This document shows positions 54,401 to 64,000 of a DNA stretch of 64,000 nt, piece by piece. Position numbers and translations under genes: made by a program. This stretch comes from Prinia subflava. Its lineage: Eukaryota; Chordata; Aves; Passeriformes; Cisticolidae. The number at the start of each line of letters is the position of its first letter. The first letter of the stretch is position 1. The stretch spans positions 17,837,098 through 17,901,097 of the forward strand of contig NC_086251.1 of assembly GCF_021018805.1 (NCBI RefSeq). Reading direction: 5' to 3'. The notes beneath the pieces are model-generated. The model did no database searches and was not told the DNA's origin. It saw only the letters and a program-made list of their open reading frames with translations.

Positions 54401-57400
54401 AAGTGTTTGTAGGATGGTATTTGTGCATGCTCCAAATAAAGCATCTGTTGTAACTGCTAGGTGCAGTGTAGGCTTTCCTGGTTCAGATCCTTCAAGGTCA
54501 AATGCCTGGAAGTAGCTTAACCTGCTTCTAGTTGAAGGGACAAAAATCATGATGATGCTCCTGGGAACAGGAGATATTTTGCCTTCAAGCTACTTTCAGA
54601 GCTGTCTGACTATACAAGGAGACCTGCATAGCTAATACAGTTTATTCATGTTATTTAATGTGAACGTGTTTTAATTTAAAAATAAAATTTAAAAAATCCC
54701 TTTTTTTCCTGACATACAAGGAATAATCTCACATAAGCATTTAGCAACAGGTTAGTGAAATTCAACACATAAAAATGTATGGGTATGCACTGCAACTGTC
54801 AGCTTGCTTTATGCTGTGTTAGAGCAGTGGTGTCGATCTAGGGAAAATATTTCACAGAGAATCATTATGGTTTTCATTTTTCAAAACCTAAATTAAGTGC
54901 ACATCTAGCTATTAAATTAATAAATGGCACTCATTTATTCTATCTATTTCATATATCTGTGTTAAGGGGAAAGATATGGAAATGATTCCTGTGATGTTTT
55001 TAACTCTGTTATGGAAAAGATCAGTGATCCCATCCAATGGGCTGCTGTAGTGGTGCAGGAACACTTGTTACAACACAGGTTTCTTTATCCGGCTTCAAAT
55101 GACAACAGGGGGATTTGCTTTTGTAGCATTTGCCCCTGATACAATGTTTCAGCTACGAAATCAGCATCCACTCTGTAAAGGCAATGTGCAGTGATACTTT
55201 CTAGTAGAGTACAGCCAGAAGCAGGTGAGTCTGCAAAAGAATCTGAAACCCTGCAAATTAGTGTCCTAACTCACCAATAAACTGGCCTATGATTTAAAAA
55301 CTACTTCATATATCAGAAAGCTGGATTAATTGCAGCTGAAGGTCTCTTCTCAGTTGACCTCAGCTGAGCAAGTGTCCCCATGAGATACCTCTTTTCAATA
55401 CCTGAACCTGGTATTGGATGGGCATTTTCATAACACATGCTCTCCCTTGATATTGGGGCTTAAAAATTGCCTAAAAACTTTGTGATGATTAAATTATGTA
55501 AGAATCTTCATGTAGCAGGGTAACAGTGCTAGCTCTCCAGTAACACATAAATCCTGTGACCAGACTCTAAGAACCTGTGAACACCGAGCATTTTTAAAAT
55601 TAGATAAACTTAGACACTTCTCTCTCAGCCCTTTGCATGTTTCTAGAAAAGCTTTCTTTTTTGGGGGGACTTAAGTCAACTTTAGAAATGAGTGAAAATT
55701 TTTCCTTCGAGGCCCAAGGAGTTATCTAAGAAGAGTCTTCAGTTTCCTGTTTATTCCAGCTGGTATCACAGATGAGGTGAAATGGTGAAACTAAGATGAA
55801 ACAAAGAAGTTATGTTGCTGGTGTCCATTAAGACATGAAATTCTGTGGTTTCAGGGTCACTAAATATCTTCTGTTTTATGTCTTGTTAAGCAGAACTAAC
55901 TCAAACTATTTTGGGTTTCCTCAAGAACAAAAAATTTTTCAACCATTCTGGTTTGGGGTTATAGAATTTTTCTGTAATAATTTGCAGACCAAAGTCTTAA
56001 ATTATAGAAATACTTTGTGCTGCTTTATTTTGCATATTCATTAAATGTTGATTTATCAACACTATCAGTTTTTATAAGAGAATTGTGTGCCTGACTGTAT
56101 CTGCCTGCTTTGATGTTAGGTATCCTGAGCAGCCTCTCCCCTGGCTGTTCATGTAGGAGCCTTGGTGCCTTGAGTCTTACACAGCAATGCCATATGCATG
56201 CTTCGTATACTTTCACACGTATAAAATGGCATTAGGGTCTTCTATTTAGGTTCTTAATTTTGGAAATAACACCTTTTCCATCTGAAGAACCTGAAATGCT
56301 TTGATACATGTACATGGACCTGTTTTGGGGGCTTTATACTGACCATTTCAGGCTCTTGCAGATGTCTACTACAGATACTTTGAAGTACCCTCTGTACCAC
56401 TGGTACCTACTTCTTCCCTGTGTTTTCTGGGAATAGAATTATCAATATACAAATCACAGTGGCATCAAATTTAATGGGAGAAGAAAGACTACATCTACTG
56501 ATGCTGCTTCCTTTCAGGCTAGCAGTCATAGCACAGTGAAAAAGGGTTCAGCTGCCTACCTTTTACCTTAACACATAGGAAAGTAGTCTCCTACTAGAAA
56601 TCTAAATGAGCTGAGATGTCCTATGCAGATGATACCTCAATTCTAATCTGTTTTGCTGCGTCTTATAGTTTAAACCCACTTCTTAAAGAACTTTTTTTTT
56701 TCTGAAACTTTCTTACCCCACTTTGCAATAAAATATTCCAAGTTATTCATCCCATGGCATTTAAGTTTAGAGATGTGCATGGCAGAAATATTGAGAGACC
56801 TGAGCAAGCAAAGGTTCTCCTGCTTATTTAGTTAATAGCTAGGCAAGCTGTCTTCACTTACTAATCTCAATTTTGGGTTTACTGGGTGAGTTTATTTTTC
56901 TCCAGAGATCTGGATATGTTGTGAAAAAGACACAATATAATACTCTCACAGGCTACATAAAAATGCACCCAATATTCTGATCAGTCCAGCATGACTTGAC
57001 AGATGGCACTGCCATCACACAGAATCAATCTGAAAAACGGGATTTTTTTGTCACTCTATGCAGAAGATGACCTTCAGGCATCTTATTAATGTTGGTTGGA
57101 GTATAGGGGAAAAACTCTTCTTGTAGTTGTATTCTTCATTTTAGTCCCTGAAAAATTAATCTATTAATCAAAGATTTGCCATAATTCACTCCAGTTTCTT
57201 GGTATTAACTAGGCAGTGAAATGGCAGAAAAGGGCAATTTCTTCTTCAAGCAGACAGCTTTATTTTGTCCAATTTTCTTGACAAGGCATAAATTTTAGGG
57301 AGCAGTGACTCCCAATATGTGCAGAAAGGTGGCTGAAGTTGGAAAGCTGCAGAGCTTTGAAGGGTGGTGTAACTGAAGGGAAGGGTACAAAAACCTTTCA

Positions 57401-60400
57401 TATCTTCTGCAAGGCCTTTCACATGCATTGACATGCCACTCTTGTGCACTCAAGTAAACTGTTTTACCAGGTGTCCAAAATGCAGTAGACTAGCAATGCT
57501 GGAAAAAGTGATTTTGGAAAAATAAGCTTGCCACAAACTATGGGTGATGAAAATTTGGAGAGCTGCATACTTGAGAGGGGACAAGGTACTTTGAAATCAT
57601 AAACACTTGGAAAACTGACCTCCCAAATAGTAGTGATAAGAGAAGGCCTGAAACAGGACGAATGAAGTAGACCTAATTTAGCTCAAGGTAGAATCTTAAA
57701 GCTGCCAATATTTCAGTAGCTGCTCTGAAGTTAAACTTGACTACAGTGAAGTGTCTGGTAAATATTTAATGAAGCTTTTTTAGGAAGATTGATCCTATTC
57801 CTACTTTCCTGTACCTCATTACAATGTTTAAAATGTCAGTAGCTTTTCTTTCAAAATTGCCAGTGGTAACACTGGAGAATATAGTGTTTAAAACACTGTA
57901 AAACACTGTTGGGACACACTAAAGTTTTAATTTATAGCACAATAAATGAACATTCTGCTATTGCTCTTCGGAGGAAAGGGAAGAGTGCACATTTGATTTA
58001 CTACATCTGTCTTGGCCAGCACATGGAAGTGAGCCTAAATTAAGTCTTTAGCCATTAATCCTGCCTGATTTGCCAGAAGGTTTTCAGGGCCCAGAACCCT
58101 AGCTTGACAGGTTAGTGAATAGATATTAATCTAGGTTTCTTTCTAGAGCAAAAATCTGCAATTGTCCAGCTGTCCTTTTTCTTCTTGACCTCCTTCAAGT
58201 TGAAGGTAATTATTTTTCAGCCAGATCAATACTGATTGAATTTTGTGGCGGGAGGGTAGGAAGTAGCTGTTGAGATGTAGCCTGTTTTAGAGTCCCAAGT
58301 GCACCAAAAATCCAAATTGCATTCCCACCCCTTTTTCAGACCACAAATCTCTGTCCTATGTTTACAGTTGTAGGTTATGGTTCTACACTTTCAAAATATG
58401 ACTTTTTTTGTGCAGTCACTATTTTTATGGGCATGTCACTGCCTTTGTGGATCAGTTTCTGCCTCTGCAGAATGGGAGTGAGGGTGTTAACCTTGTTTCT
58501 AAATGAAAAATGTGTTACCTTGTTCTGTACCTATGCTTGGTTCATATTCTAAATAGTTAAAGTCAGCAAATGTTTTGCATGGTGTAGAGTTCTCAAAGCT
58601 CCTGCAGCTAACAAAGGCAGCCAGGCAGAGAAGAGAGATCCCCGCTGATGAGCACTGTAGGATAATCTCAAGGCAAGAGGAATTGATTCTGTGGTCAAAT
58701 TTATCTTATATATAGCAACTCTGACATCTAATAAAGGTTGAGTTACATTGTAGTTTGGGCATAATTAGTTAAAAAGGTCACTAAGCCACAAGATACAAAT
58801 CAGTGGGGAAGCTTGCTTACCTAGTTTTAATACTTATTATAGTTTTTGATAAGATTATGTCATGTGGGAATTGTGATGGATGTGTATGTTTATGTCAATA
58901 AATGTCTGTTTTGCTTAGTGTTGTAATTTTTAATGTGTTTGTATGGGAAAGGATTCTTCTGCAAGTGTTTTGTCTGAATGGTGACACTCCTGATGTGGAA
59001 TGAATGTGGTAAAGTAACAGGAGGGAAAGCTGTTGGTTTCCCAGAGCAAGAATGTTAGAAGTCCATGCTGCAGGCAGACCAAAAGATGATTCCTGTAATC
59101 CCATGTCTTCCCCCAGAAGAGAAATATAGGTGGCAGTGTGATAGTTCATTGAAGAGGGCTGTTCAGCACAGCCAGCTCTCAAACTGTAAGCACAAAATAT
59201 TGCTGGTATTGGGAAGGTGATAAAACATGTTTTGTTTGTTTGCCAGGATTTTGAGGGCAATGGCTTTTGTAGGCCCTAGGAAGTTTTCATCAGGCATCAA
59301 ACTATTTCAGGGGAAAATGGAAATACCTGGTTACCTTTGGATAGTGTCTACATTGTGAAAATCAAGCATAATCACTGTGATGGATAATTATATAAGAAGA
59401 GCAATAGTTTCAGGAGAATATCTCTAGGATTATACTGCTTTGAAAGGCATGACAGTACCAAGATGTTTCTGGGAGTTCAGGTCTAATTCAGTTTAAGTGG
59501 AGCAAACAGCTTGGATGATGGCTTTTGTCTATTCTGCCTTTGCTGCTTAAGCACTTTTAGCCTCCTGGAATGGATGGGTTGCTTTCTATTTGGTTCTGGT
59601 TTAAACGTAGTCCTAAACAGATCTAGAGTTCTGTACCAGTATCATCTGACTGTGTTTGTGGATCATCCTGGTCTGTTGAAAAATAAGAAAGTTAACTTCT
59701 GAAAAATCAAATGGCTTAAGAAAGGCACTCAGAAGGGCCATGTTTGTAGTGCAAATTTAGGGTAATTTTGGATTCTTCTAAAGATGACCTTAAACTTTGT
59801 TTCTGCAGATTGAAGCGTTTTCTATTAACATCACCCTTCCAGTTAGGAGCGCTAAAAACAGTTTACATAAGCATTTAAAAGTTTTTTTCCTATTGAAATA
59901 CCAAGAACATGAATATGAAAATCAGCTTTTGTGGCAATCTTTTTTTAAATGATGCAGACAGAAGATGCTGTTTCCAGATATGACATTGTAAACATGTATT
60001 TTGTAGGTATACAGTGAAGTAAGGTGAAACAAAAGGATTATTTTTTTAGGGAAAAAAAAGGCAGAAGAAATATTTCTAAACACAGGCCTCAGAAATATCC
60101 CTTGAAGAGTGGATGTTTTGCTGTGAAAACATCTTCACAACTTCCTGTGTGTAGCCACACAGTGACAGCTTTAATCTCTTCAAAAGCTGCTTCTTCAGAA
60201 CGGTGTTTGGTTCTTCTATTGATCTAATTCCTTTCACCAAAAATGGTCTCAAGAGATGACCTGCTCTGATAAGATATGATGGCTTGTTTTACATGCATAG
60301 TTAGATTAAAATAAAACTAAGAAAAACTTGGAACCCCAGAGTGATCACCAGTTCCAACAAAACTGACTGTCTCAAGCAGTGCAGTGTTCATAGTCCTTAA

Positions 60401-60672
60401 AGAGGGTAAACCTAATCAGTCTTCCTAACAGTTTTTTTCTGCTATGATCATTTGCAACAAATTGTGTTTGTCTCTCTTGCCAGCTGCGTCTTTTCAATTA
60501 TTACTACTGTTACTTGTTCTTGTCAATATATAGCAGCAGTTTTCCTGCCTTTCCCTCTAATAGTGTGTTTATATTTCAGGGAGTTGATTCACTTGCTCAC
60601 TCACCTTTCTGAAGCTCTGCATGAAGCACAACTTAAACTCATACTGGTCATCCCTCCTGCAGTTGCAGCAGG
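45380..60672 (+). CDS. CHID1: Chitinase domain-containing protein 1 / SI-CLP (7 coding exons, 3' end missing)
   Basis: GH18-fold chitinase-like protein of the secretory/lysosomal pathway; the mammalian orthologue is known as stabilin-1-interacting chitinase-like protein. Spliced exons give 233 complete residues in one frame. In order: a hydrophobic signal peptide (about residues 1-19), the conserved LSKTDAKK segment, VQDRGLVV, FSGDVLGYITPWNNHGYD, ISPVWLQVKRRG, TGLHDADQGWM, DEIEELSK, FDGFVVEVW and LVIPPAVAAG. All of these align collinearly with human CHID1 as I remember it. The family is about 390 residues, so the remaining roughly 160 lie beyond the window. The motif FDGFVVEVW sits where active GH18 enzymes have DGxDxDxE; the catalytic Glu position is Trp, so hydrolase activity is unlikely. 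Coding bases are 45380-45490, 46671-46820, 48153-48285, 49231-49275, 50607-50713, 51567-51628 and 60580-60672. Confidence 0.96.
45491..46670 (+). other. CHID1: CHID1 intron 2
   Basis: 1.2-kb intron with no feature recognised. Confidence 0.9.
46671..46820 (+). CDS. CHID1: CHID1 coding exon 3
   Basis: A 150-nt symmetric exon encoding residues 38-87: KLHSDKSVQDRGLVVVDPKA, then LEHKSYCSKN, then RHFSGDVLGYITP, entering the first strand of the barrel. Acceptor is TTTCCACAG|AAG and donor is ACTCCT|GTAAGT. Confidence 0.96.
46821..48152 (+). other. CHID1: CHID1 intron 3, with GC-rich block
   Basis: 1.3-kb intron. Bases 47080-47580 are distinctly GC-rich (GGGTGGGCAGGGGGCCAGG and similar) and keep overlapping frames open. 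I recognise neither a transposon nor a coding family in it. Normal AT-rich sequence flanks the block. Confidence 0.85.
48153..48285 (+). CDS. CHID1: CHID1 coding exon 4
   Basis: Encodes residues 88-131 plus one base of Gly132: WNNHGYDIAKVFGNKFTLIS then PVWLQVKRRGKE and TGLHDADQ. Acceptor is TGTTTTTCAAG|TGG. The donor is CAAG|GTGTTA, poor at positions +3 to +6; the frame stays open into the intron to a stop at 48426-48428. Confidence 0.95.
48286..49230 (+). other. CHID1: CHID1 intron 4
   Basis: 0.95-kb intron following the weak GTGTTA donor. Nothing else was seen. Confidence 0.88.
49231..49275 (+). CDS. CHID1: CHID1 coding exon 5 (45 nt)
   Basis: Very short exon encoding the end of Gly132 and residues 133-146, WMKDVRKTSKNIKI, plus one base of Val147. 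Acceptor is TTTGACAG|GC and donor is AATAG|GTGAGC. Both ends are phase 1, so skipping would drop 15 residues without a frameshift. Confidence 0.95.
49276..50606 (+). other. CHID1: CHID1 intron 5
   Basis: 1.3-kb intron with no feature recognised. Confidence 0.9.
50607..50713 (+). CDS. CHID1: CHID1 coding exon 6
   Basis: Encodes Val147 (completed) to Lys182: PRILFDGWTYQDFESVFGSE then DEIEELSKNMVLLAK. Acceptor is CTGGTAG|TGCC, with a purine-rich end, and donor is GCAAAG|GTAAAA. Aligns with human PRLLFEDWTYDDF. Confidence 0.95.
50714..51566 (+). other. CHID1: CHID1 intron 6
   Basis: 0.85-kb AT-rich intron with no feature recognised. Confidence 0.9.
51567..51628 (+). CDS. CHID1: CHID1 coding exon 7 (GH18 beta-4 motif)
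   Basis: A 62-nt exon encoding residues 183-202 plus two bases of Thr203: NENFDGFVVEVWSQLGNQKQ. It carries the degenerate GH18 signature FDGFVVEVW: Val, Glu and Trp replace the second Asp, third Asp and catalytic Glu of active chitinases. Acceptor is TTCATTTAG|AATG and donor is CAAAC|GTGAGT. Confidence 0.95.
52836..52866. repeat. Tandem duplication of TTGGTTTAAAACAGT
   Basis: Two exact copies of a 15-bp unit separated by one T, ending about 12 bp before the CR1 3' terminus. Confidence 0.8.
52879..53318 (-). mobile_element. CR1 LINE fragment with internal deletion
   Basis: Reverse-complement CR1. The 3' end ATCACAGAATCAGCTGAGTT, GGAAGGGATCCACAAGGATC and CACCAAGTCCAGCTCCTG jumps (about 200 bp of consensus missing near 53015) to GCCCTCAGCCACTCCTC, GGCTTCCCCTCAAGGCCCTT, CTTTGGACCCTCTCTAACAG, TGTGGCACCCAGAGCTGCCC, GACAATCCCCTCCCTTGCC, CTGGCTGCAGGGCACTGCTG and GACCAGGACCCCCAGG, in consensus order. 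It is minus strand, 5'-truncated and without an intact reverse transcriptase. Confidence 0.88.
60580..60672 (+). CDS. CHID1: CHID1 coding exon 8 (last in window)
   Basis: Encodes the end of Thr203, residues 204-233 and two bases of Gly234: ELIHLLTHLSEALHEAQLKL then ILVIPPAVAAG. Acceptor is TATTTCAG|GGAG and donor is GCAGG|GTGAGT. Matches human LIHMLTHLAEALH and LLVIPPAITPG. Later exons (from the segment DQLGMFTHKEF on) were not found before 64000. Confidence 0.95.
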
Positions 60673-63600
60673 GTGAGTATTCCTATTTAGATAGCAGTTT
60701 CCAGGTGAGAAATACTTTCTTGTCTGATAAACAGTAAGTTCAAAGCTTTGTTTAAAGCTGTGCAGTTCAAAAGAAGAAGAAATTATTTGGGTTTGATTGG
60801 TAGTCCTTTCTGCACGCCTGTTGCACTGAATAGTCTTGGTACTTCTGTACACTCATACATACCTCCTAATTTTCGATGTGATAGAGGAGCCAACAAGGAG
60901 AGATGCTGTGCACGACCTTGTTCTGCCCCACTCTCCAGCTGGAGTGTCATGAGAACAGAGCAGAGGGGCAGAATCCCTCCCTTGACCTGCTGGCCACGCT
61001 TCCCTTGGTGCAGCCCAGGACGTGGTTGTCTTTGCCAGCTGCAGGTGCACAGTTGGCTAACAATTGCATAGTGGGCAATGCAATCTTAGGTTTTTTCCCC
61101 ACAAGTTTCCTTTCTTCCTTTAAGCTGTTCAGCAACCCTGTGCCTGCATATGAAAACTCAGTAATGTAAATCAAACAGAGAAGCATTTTTAGGTACTTTT
61201 TCAAATAAGAATCAGTGGGCAGCTAACAAAAAATATGACAATTTCTTATTTTTCTCACCTTGGGCTGAACAGCAGTATGGATAGGCTCACAGCCAATACA
61301 GATTATGACAGTTTAACAGCACAGTTTCAGGACAGTGTTGTACAGCCTCCTAAATTTCTTGTAGGCTGTCACATCTTTCAGGGTACATTCATTTTCAGAG
61401 TGCCAAAAAGGCTGAGAAAATTGAATGCCTGAGCAGTTTGGTAAATGTTGTTTCTGTGGCTGGACTTTTCTCTGCAATGACCTGAAGTTTTTATTGAGTT
61501 TTATGAGGAGGTCCTACAGCATGTTGGGGAAATAAAGCATTTCTGCTTACAGCTATCTGTGCAGAATTAAATGCATCTGGCTGAAAAGATTCAGGGATCC
61601 TGTAGCAGGTGACTAAAAGGTTGTCTGTGTGCTGAGATCAGTTAGCATCTGCCCTATAGCTGTCACCTCCTCTGTAGGCTACTAATGTAACCCCATCCCA
61701 ACCAATTCCTGAATATAGGTACTTCCTACTATCTTAATACTGTTAGCCCAGAACAATGTTTACCTAATTTTATTCTTCAATAGTTGCCTGAAATCTGACT
61801 GCAGTTTATTTGCTGTAAAGTATGTACTTGAGGGTATTTCTTGTTTCTTTATATTTTCCTCTGTTGCATCCTATAACTGATTTGTATCCTTACAAGAAGT
61901 AGCTAGTTTAATGCAGAAATCCCTTTGCTCCCATATGGGGCTGGCCACCCAATTTTGATAGGCAGAGAGAGAAACTATGTGTTGAAGACTGTGGAAAAAG
62001 AAAACACTAAATTCCATGTAAATTAGTAAAGTAGACAGTTTTGCAAAATATTGCCTGTGCAGAGCTTTTTACTTAAAGGCCTAGCTGCATTTTGAAGACA
62101 TTCCTTTCTATCCCTCAAGCCTCTATGATTTTACCTTGGCTCTGGGTCATTAATCCTCTAATTTCTTGCAGATTTCTCTGGAAAATTTTGAACTGGTATG
62201 CCTTTGCATTGCATGGCTTTTCAGCGGTGCTAACAAGTACTTTGAGTTTCTTCTGATTTGGTTAAATCAAAAATAATGCAAAATTATTATGTCTTATCTC
62301 CTGTCTGTCATTTCTTCCAATTTTTCCTGCTGCCCTCTTATGTCCCACATCTCATCCCAATTGATAGTTACTTTAAAAAGTAATTTTCTGTTGCTATTAA
62401 TTTTAGTCTATTACAGGTAAAGCAAAAGAGAACATTTTAAAACATTTTTCTAAAATACCTTATCAGTCAGTGCATCACACAGATGCTTTTTAAAATGCTA
62501 ATACATGCTCTGGTAGAATTTAAGTAATTGCTATAAACAGTGTTCAAGTTTGAAGTGCATTTGTGCTTTTGGTGGTAGGGAGAAAGGGAAGAATAGCACA
62601 AACCTCAACATTCCTGTTCATTATTTTACCTGTTGGTGTTACCAAGGTCAGTCAGAGGGAACTAAATCTGTTTTGTGTCTGTAAGTCATGTGGGGCTCTA
62701 CAGTCTATTTTTTCTAAATCCCTAAACAAGAGTTGGAGCCTCTGTAAAACCTCTGTATTCTTAAACATGTTTTACCTGAACCAGAATTTGCATTTTTAAG
62801 GTAACTATCTTTCAGGACTATGTCTCTGTTGAGCACCACACCAAGGTTTGGATCTCGTGTTATCATTGCTGCCTCCTGCTGTCCTGCACATTGGCACAAT
62901 AGTGAGGTCACAGTTCTGAAACATTTCTGAACCAGGATTTAGGGGTGCACTATTGGAGCTGGAAAGAGATGCCTATTAGAAGTGCAGTTTTTAACCTGAA
63001 ATAAGTTTTACATGTCTCTTCCTATATGGTCTGTTTGTAGAGGAGCTGTGAGAAATAGCAGCTGTAGTTTGTATAAAAGAATCTGAATGTATCATTCTTC
63101 TAAACCAATTATATATATCTTTATGCATTCCTAAAGTTTTGGGGATTTAGCTATAAACCTTTATGGCCCAGGAGAATTCAATAAACGCATTCTTTTCCAT
63201 CAATAATCTTACATAAACCACCTGTCTGTGTCTTCCATCTATGTGTTCTTATTGCATTAACTAGAAAAAACACTTGAAGTTTTTGAATAAATAGGTTGTT
63301 GCAAAGAGATTCATAACTTACAGAAACATCTTTAAACACTCACAATGTCCAGGTATACTCTAAAGTTTAGAAATATATTTGATTTAATGATATCAATAAT
63401 CAGAATTTTGAAATTTTCTTTCTACCTGACTTGACTCTTTGGATAGCAGCTGTACTTGAAAATATTTGATTTATAGGATACAAGGCTTGAACTGAAAAGT
63501 GCCTGCTACTGTATGCTACATGTATTAAATGTCTTGTGTCTTGAAACACTTTGGGTTTTAACATTTCCACGTGGTTGAAAGTGTGTTTAATGCATCTTAC

Positions 63601-64000
63601 ATCCTTTAGTTTTTGGAATCACTGTAGACTGTTCATCAAAAATACAGCTAAAGGCATGGAAATAAGTACCATCAAGAATCAAATAATATATCAGAGTTGA
63701 GCAGCTGGCAATAGACTGATAAAGGAGACATGAGCTGTATGTGGAGTATCCTGCCCAAATGGGATGTTAGGAACTGAAACATTGTCCCTTTTGTGTTCTA
63801 CCCTGATTAAAATTTAAAGAGCATAGTCAAATGTAAGCAGTTTATTTAGGAATTTGTAATTTAGACACTTTTGATATGCATTAAGATCAAAGCAGTCTGT
63901 CAGCAAATGCTATCTGAAAGGAGACACTTAAGAGCTAAAAATACTACTTTGCTGAGGGAAAACCCATCTGGAAAATGCAGCACTGCACATGAGATCAAGT
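60673..64000 (+). other. CHID1: CHID1 intron 8 (partial)
   Basis: Intron from the exon 8 donor to the window end, at least 3.3 kb. It contains the CR1 fragment at 60940-61055; otherwise AT-rich with nothing recognised. I looked for the next coding segment and did not find it. Confidence 0.85.
60940..61055 (-). mobile_element. Short internal CR1 LINE fragment
   Basis: About 115 bp matching, in reverse complement, the CR1 block CAGAGCAGAGGGGCAGAATC, CCTCCCTTGACCTGCTGGCC, ACGCTTCC, TGCAGCCCAGGACGTGGTTG and a TGCACAGTTGGCT end, equivalent to the region about 350-450 bp from the CR1 3' end. No 3' terminus is attached. It lies 270 bp after CHID1 exon 8. Confidence 0.7.

Larger units (their letters stand above)
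51629..60579 (+). other. CHID1: CHID1 intron 7
   Basis: 9-kb intron. It holds a CR1 fragment (52879-53318) with a short tandem duplication at its 3' border (52836-52866). The rest is AT-rich with no recognised repeat, RNA gene or exon; exons 7 and 8 join without missing residues, so no coding exon is expected inside. Confidence 0.9.

Noticed and set aside
62168..62210. Possible extra CHID1 exon after TTCTTGCAG
   Set aside because: The acceptor is convincing and the start reads ISLENFELV, but it does not match the expected next CHID1 segment (DQLGMFTHKEF), the phase does not complete Gly234, and no matching downstream exon follows.
1..64000. CRISPR arrays, prokaryotic operons, tRNA or rRNA genes
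   Set aside because: No regularly spaced direct repeats, no tRNA T-loop/anticodon arrangement and no rRNA blocks were found; the window is vertebrate nuclear DNA.

Overview
This is an animal nuclear genome window, almost certainly from a bird. Coding sequence is split into short exons with GT-AG introns, there are two CpG islands, and the only interspersed repeats I recognise are CR1 LINE fragments of the sauropsid/avian type in otherwise repeat-poor DNA. There are no bacterial-style operons. Nothing in the sequence fixes the species.

Two protein-coding genes lie head to head and each runs off the window. AP2A2, the alpha-2 subunit of the AP-2 clathrin adaptor, is on the minus strand. I assembled 16 coding exons by hand, from the ATG at 37532 to exon 16 at 469..551. 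All junctions are in phase and encode 733 complete residues: the whole trunk, the hinge and the start of the appendage. The last roughly 200 residues lie left of base 1. CHID1 (chitinase domain-containing 1, also SI-CLP) is on the plus strand. Seven coding exons run from the ATG at 45380 (or 45365) to 60672 and encode 233 complete residues. The C-terminal 40% or so lies beyond base 64000, and a non-coding first exon is inferred in the CpG island near 42.1-42.2 kb.

Layout: 1-37.5 kb is AP2A2 with its introns (intron 1 is 13.5 kb, intron 2 is 7.5 kb). 36.96-38.0 kb is the AP2A2 CpG-island promoter. 38.0-42.0 kb is the intergenic interval, with an old CR1 copy at 38.8-39.2 kb and a younger-looking CR1 3' end at 41.55-41.91 kb. 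42.0-42.5 kb is the CHID1 CpG island with YY1, GC-box and ETS-like motifs and a 9-bp tandem repeat. 45.3-64 kb is CHID1 with its introns (intron 7 is 9 kb), including two more CR1 pieces. The same pair is neighbouring and divergent on human 11p15.5, so this is conserved synteny.

The two products share no known pathway: AP-2 sorts plasma-membrane cargo into clathrin vesicles, while CHID1 is a secreted/lysosomal GH18-fold protein. I found no evidence of a novel system. The most useful observations are a NAGNAG tandem acceptor at AP2A2 exon 8, two in-frame start codons in CHID1, the degenerate GH18 catalytic motif of CHID1, a CR1 insertion abutting the CHID1 promoter, and the one-sided distribution and orientation of the CR1 copies.
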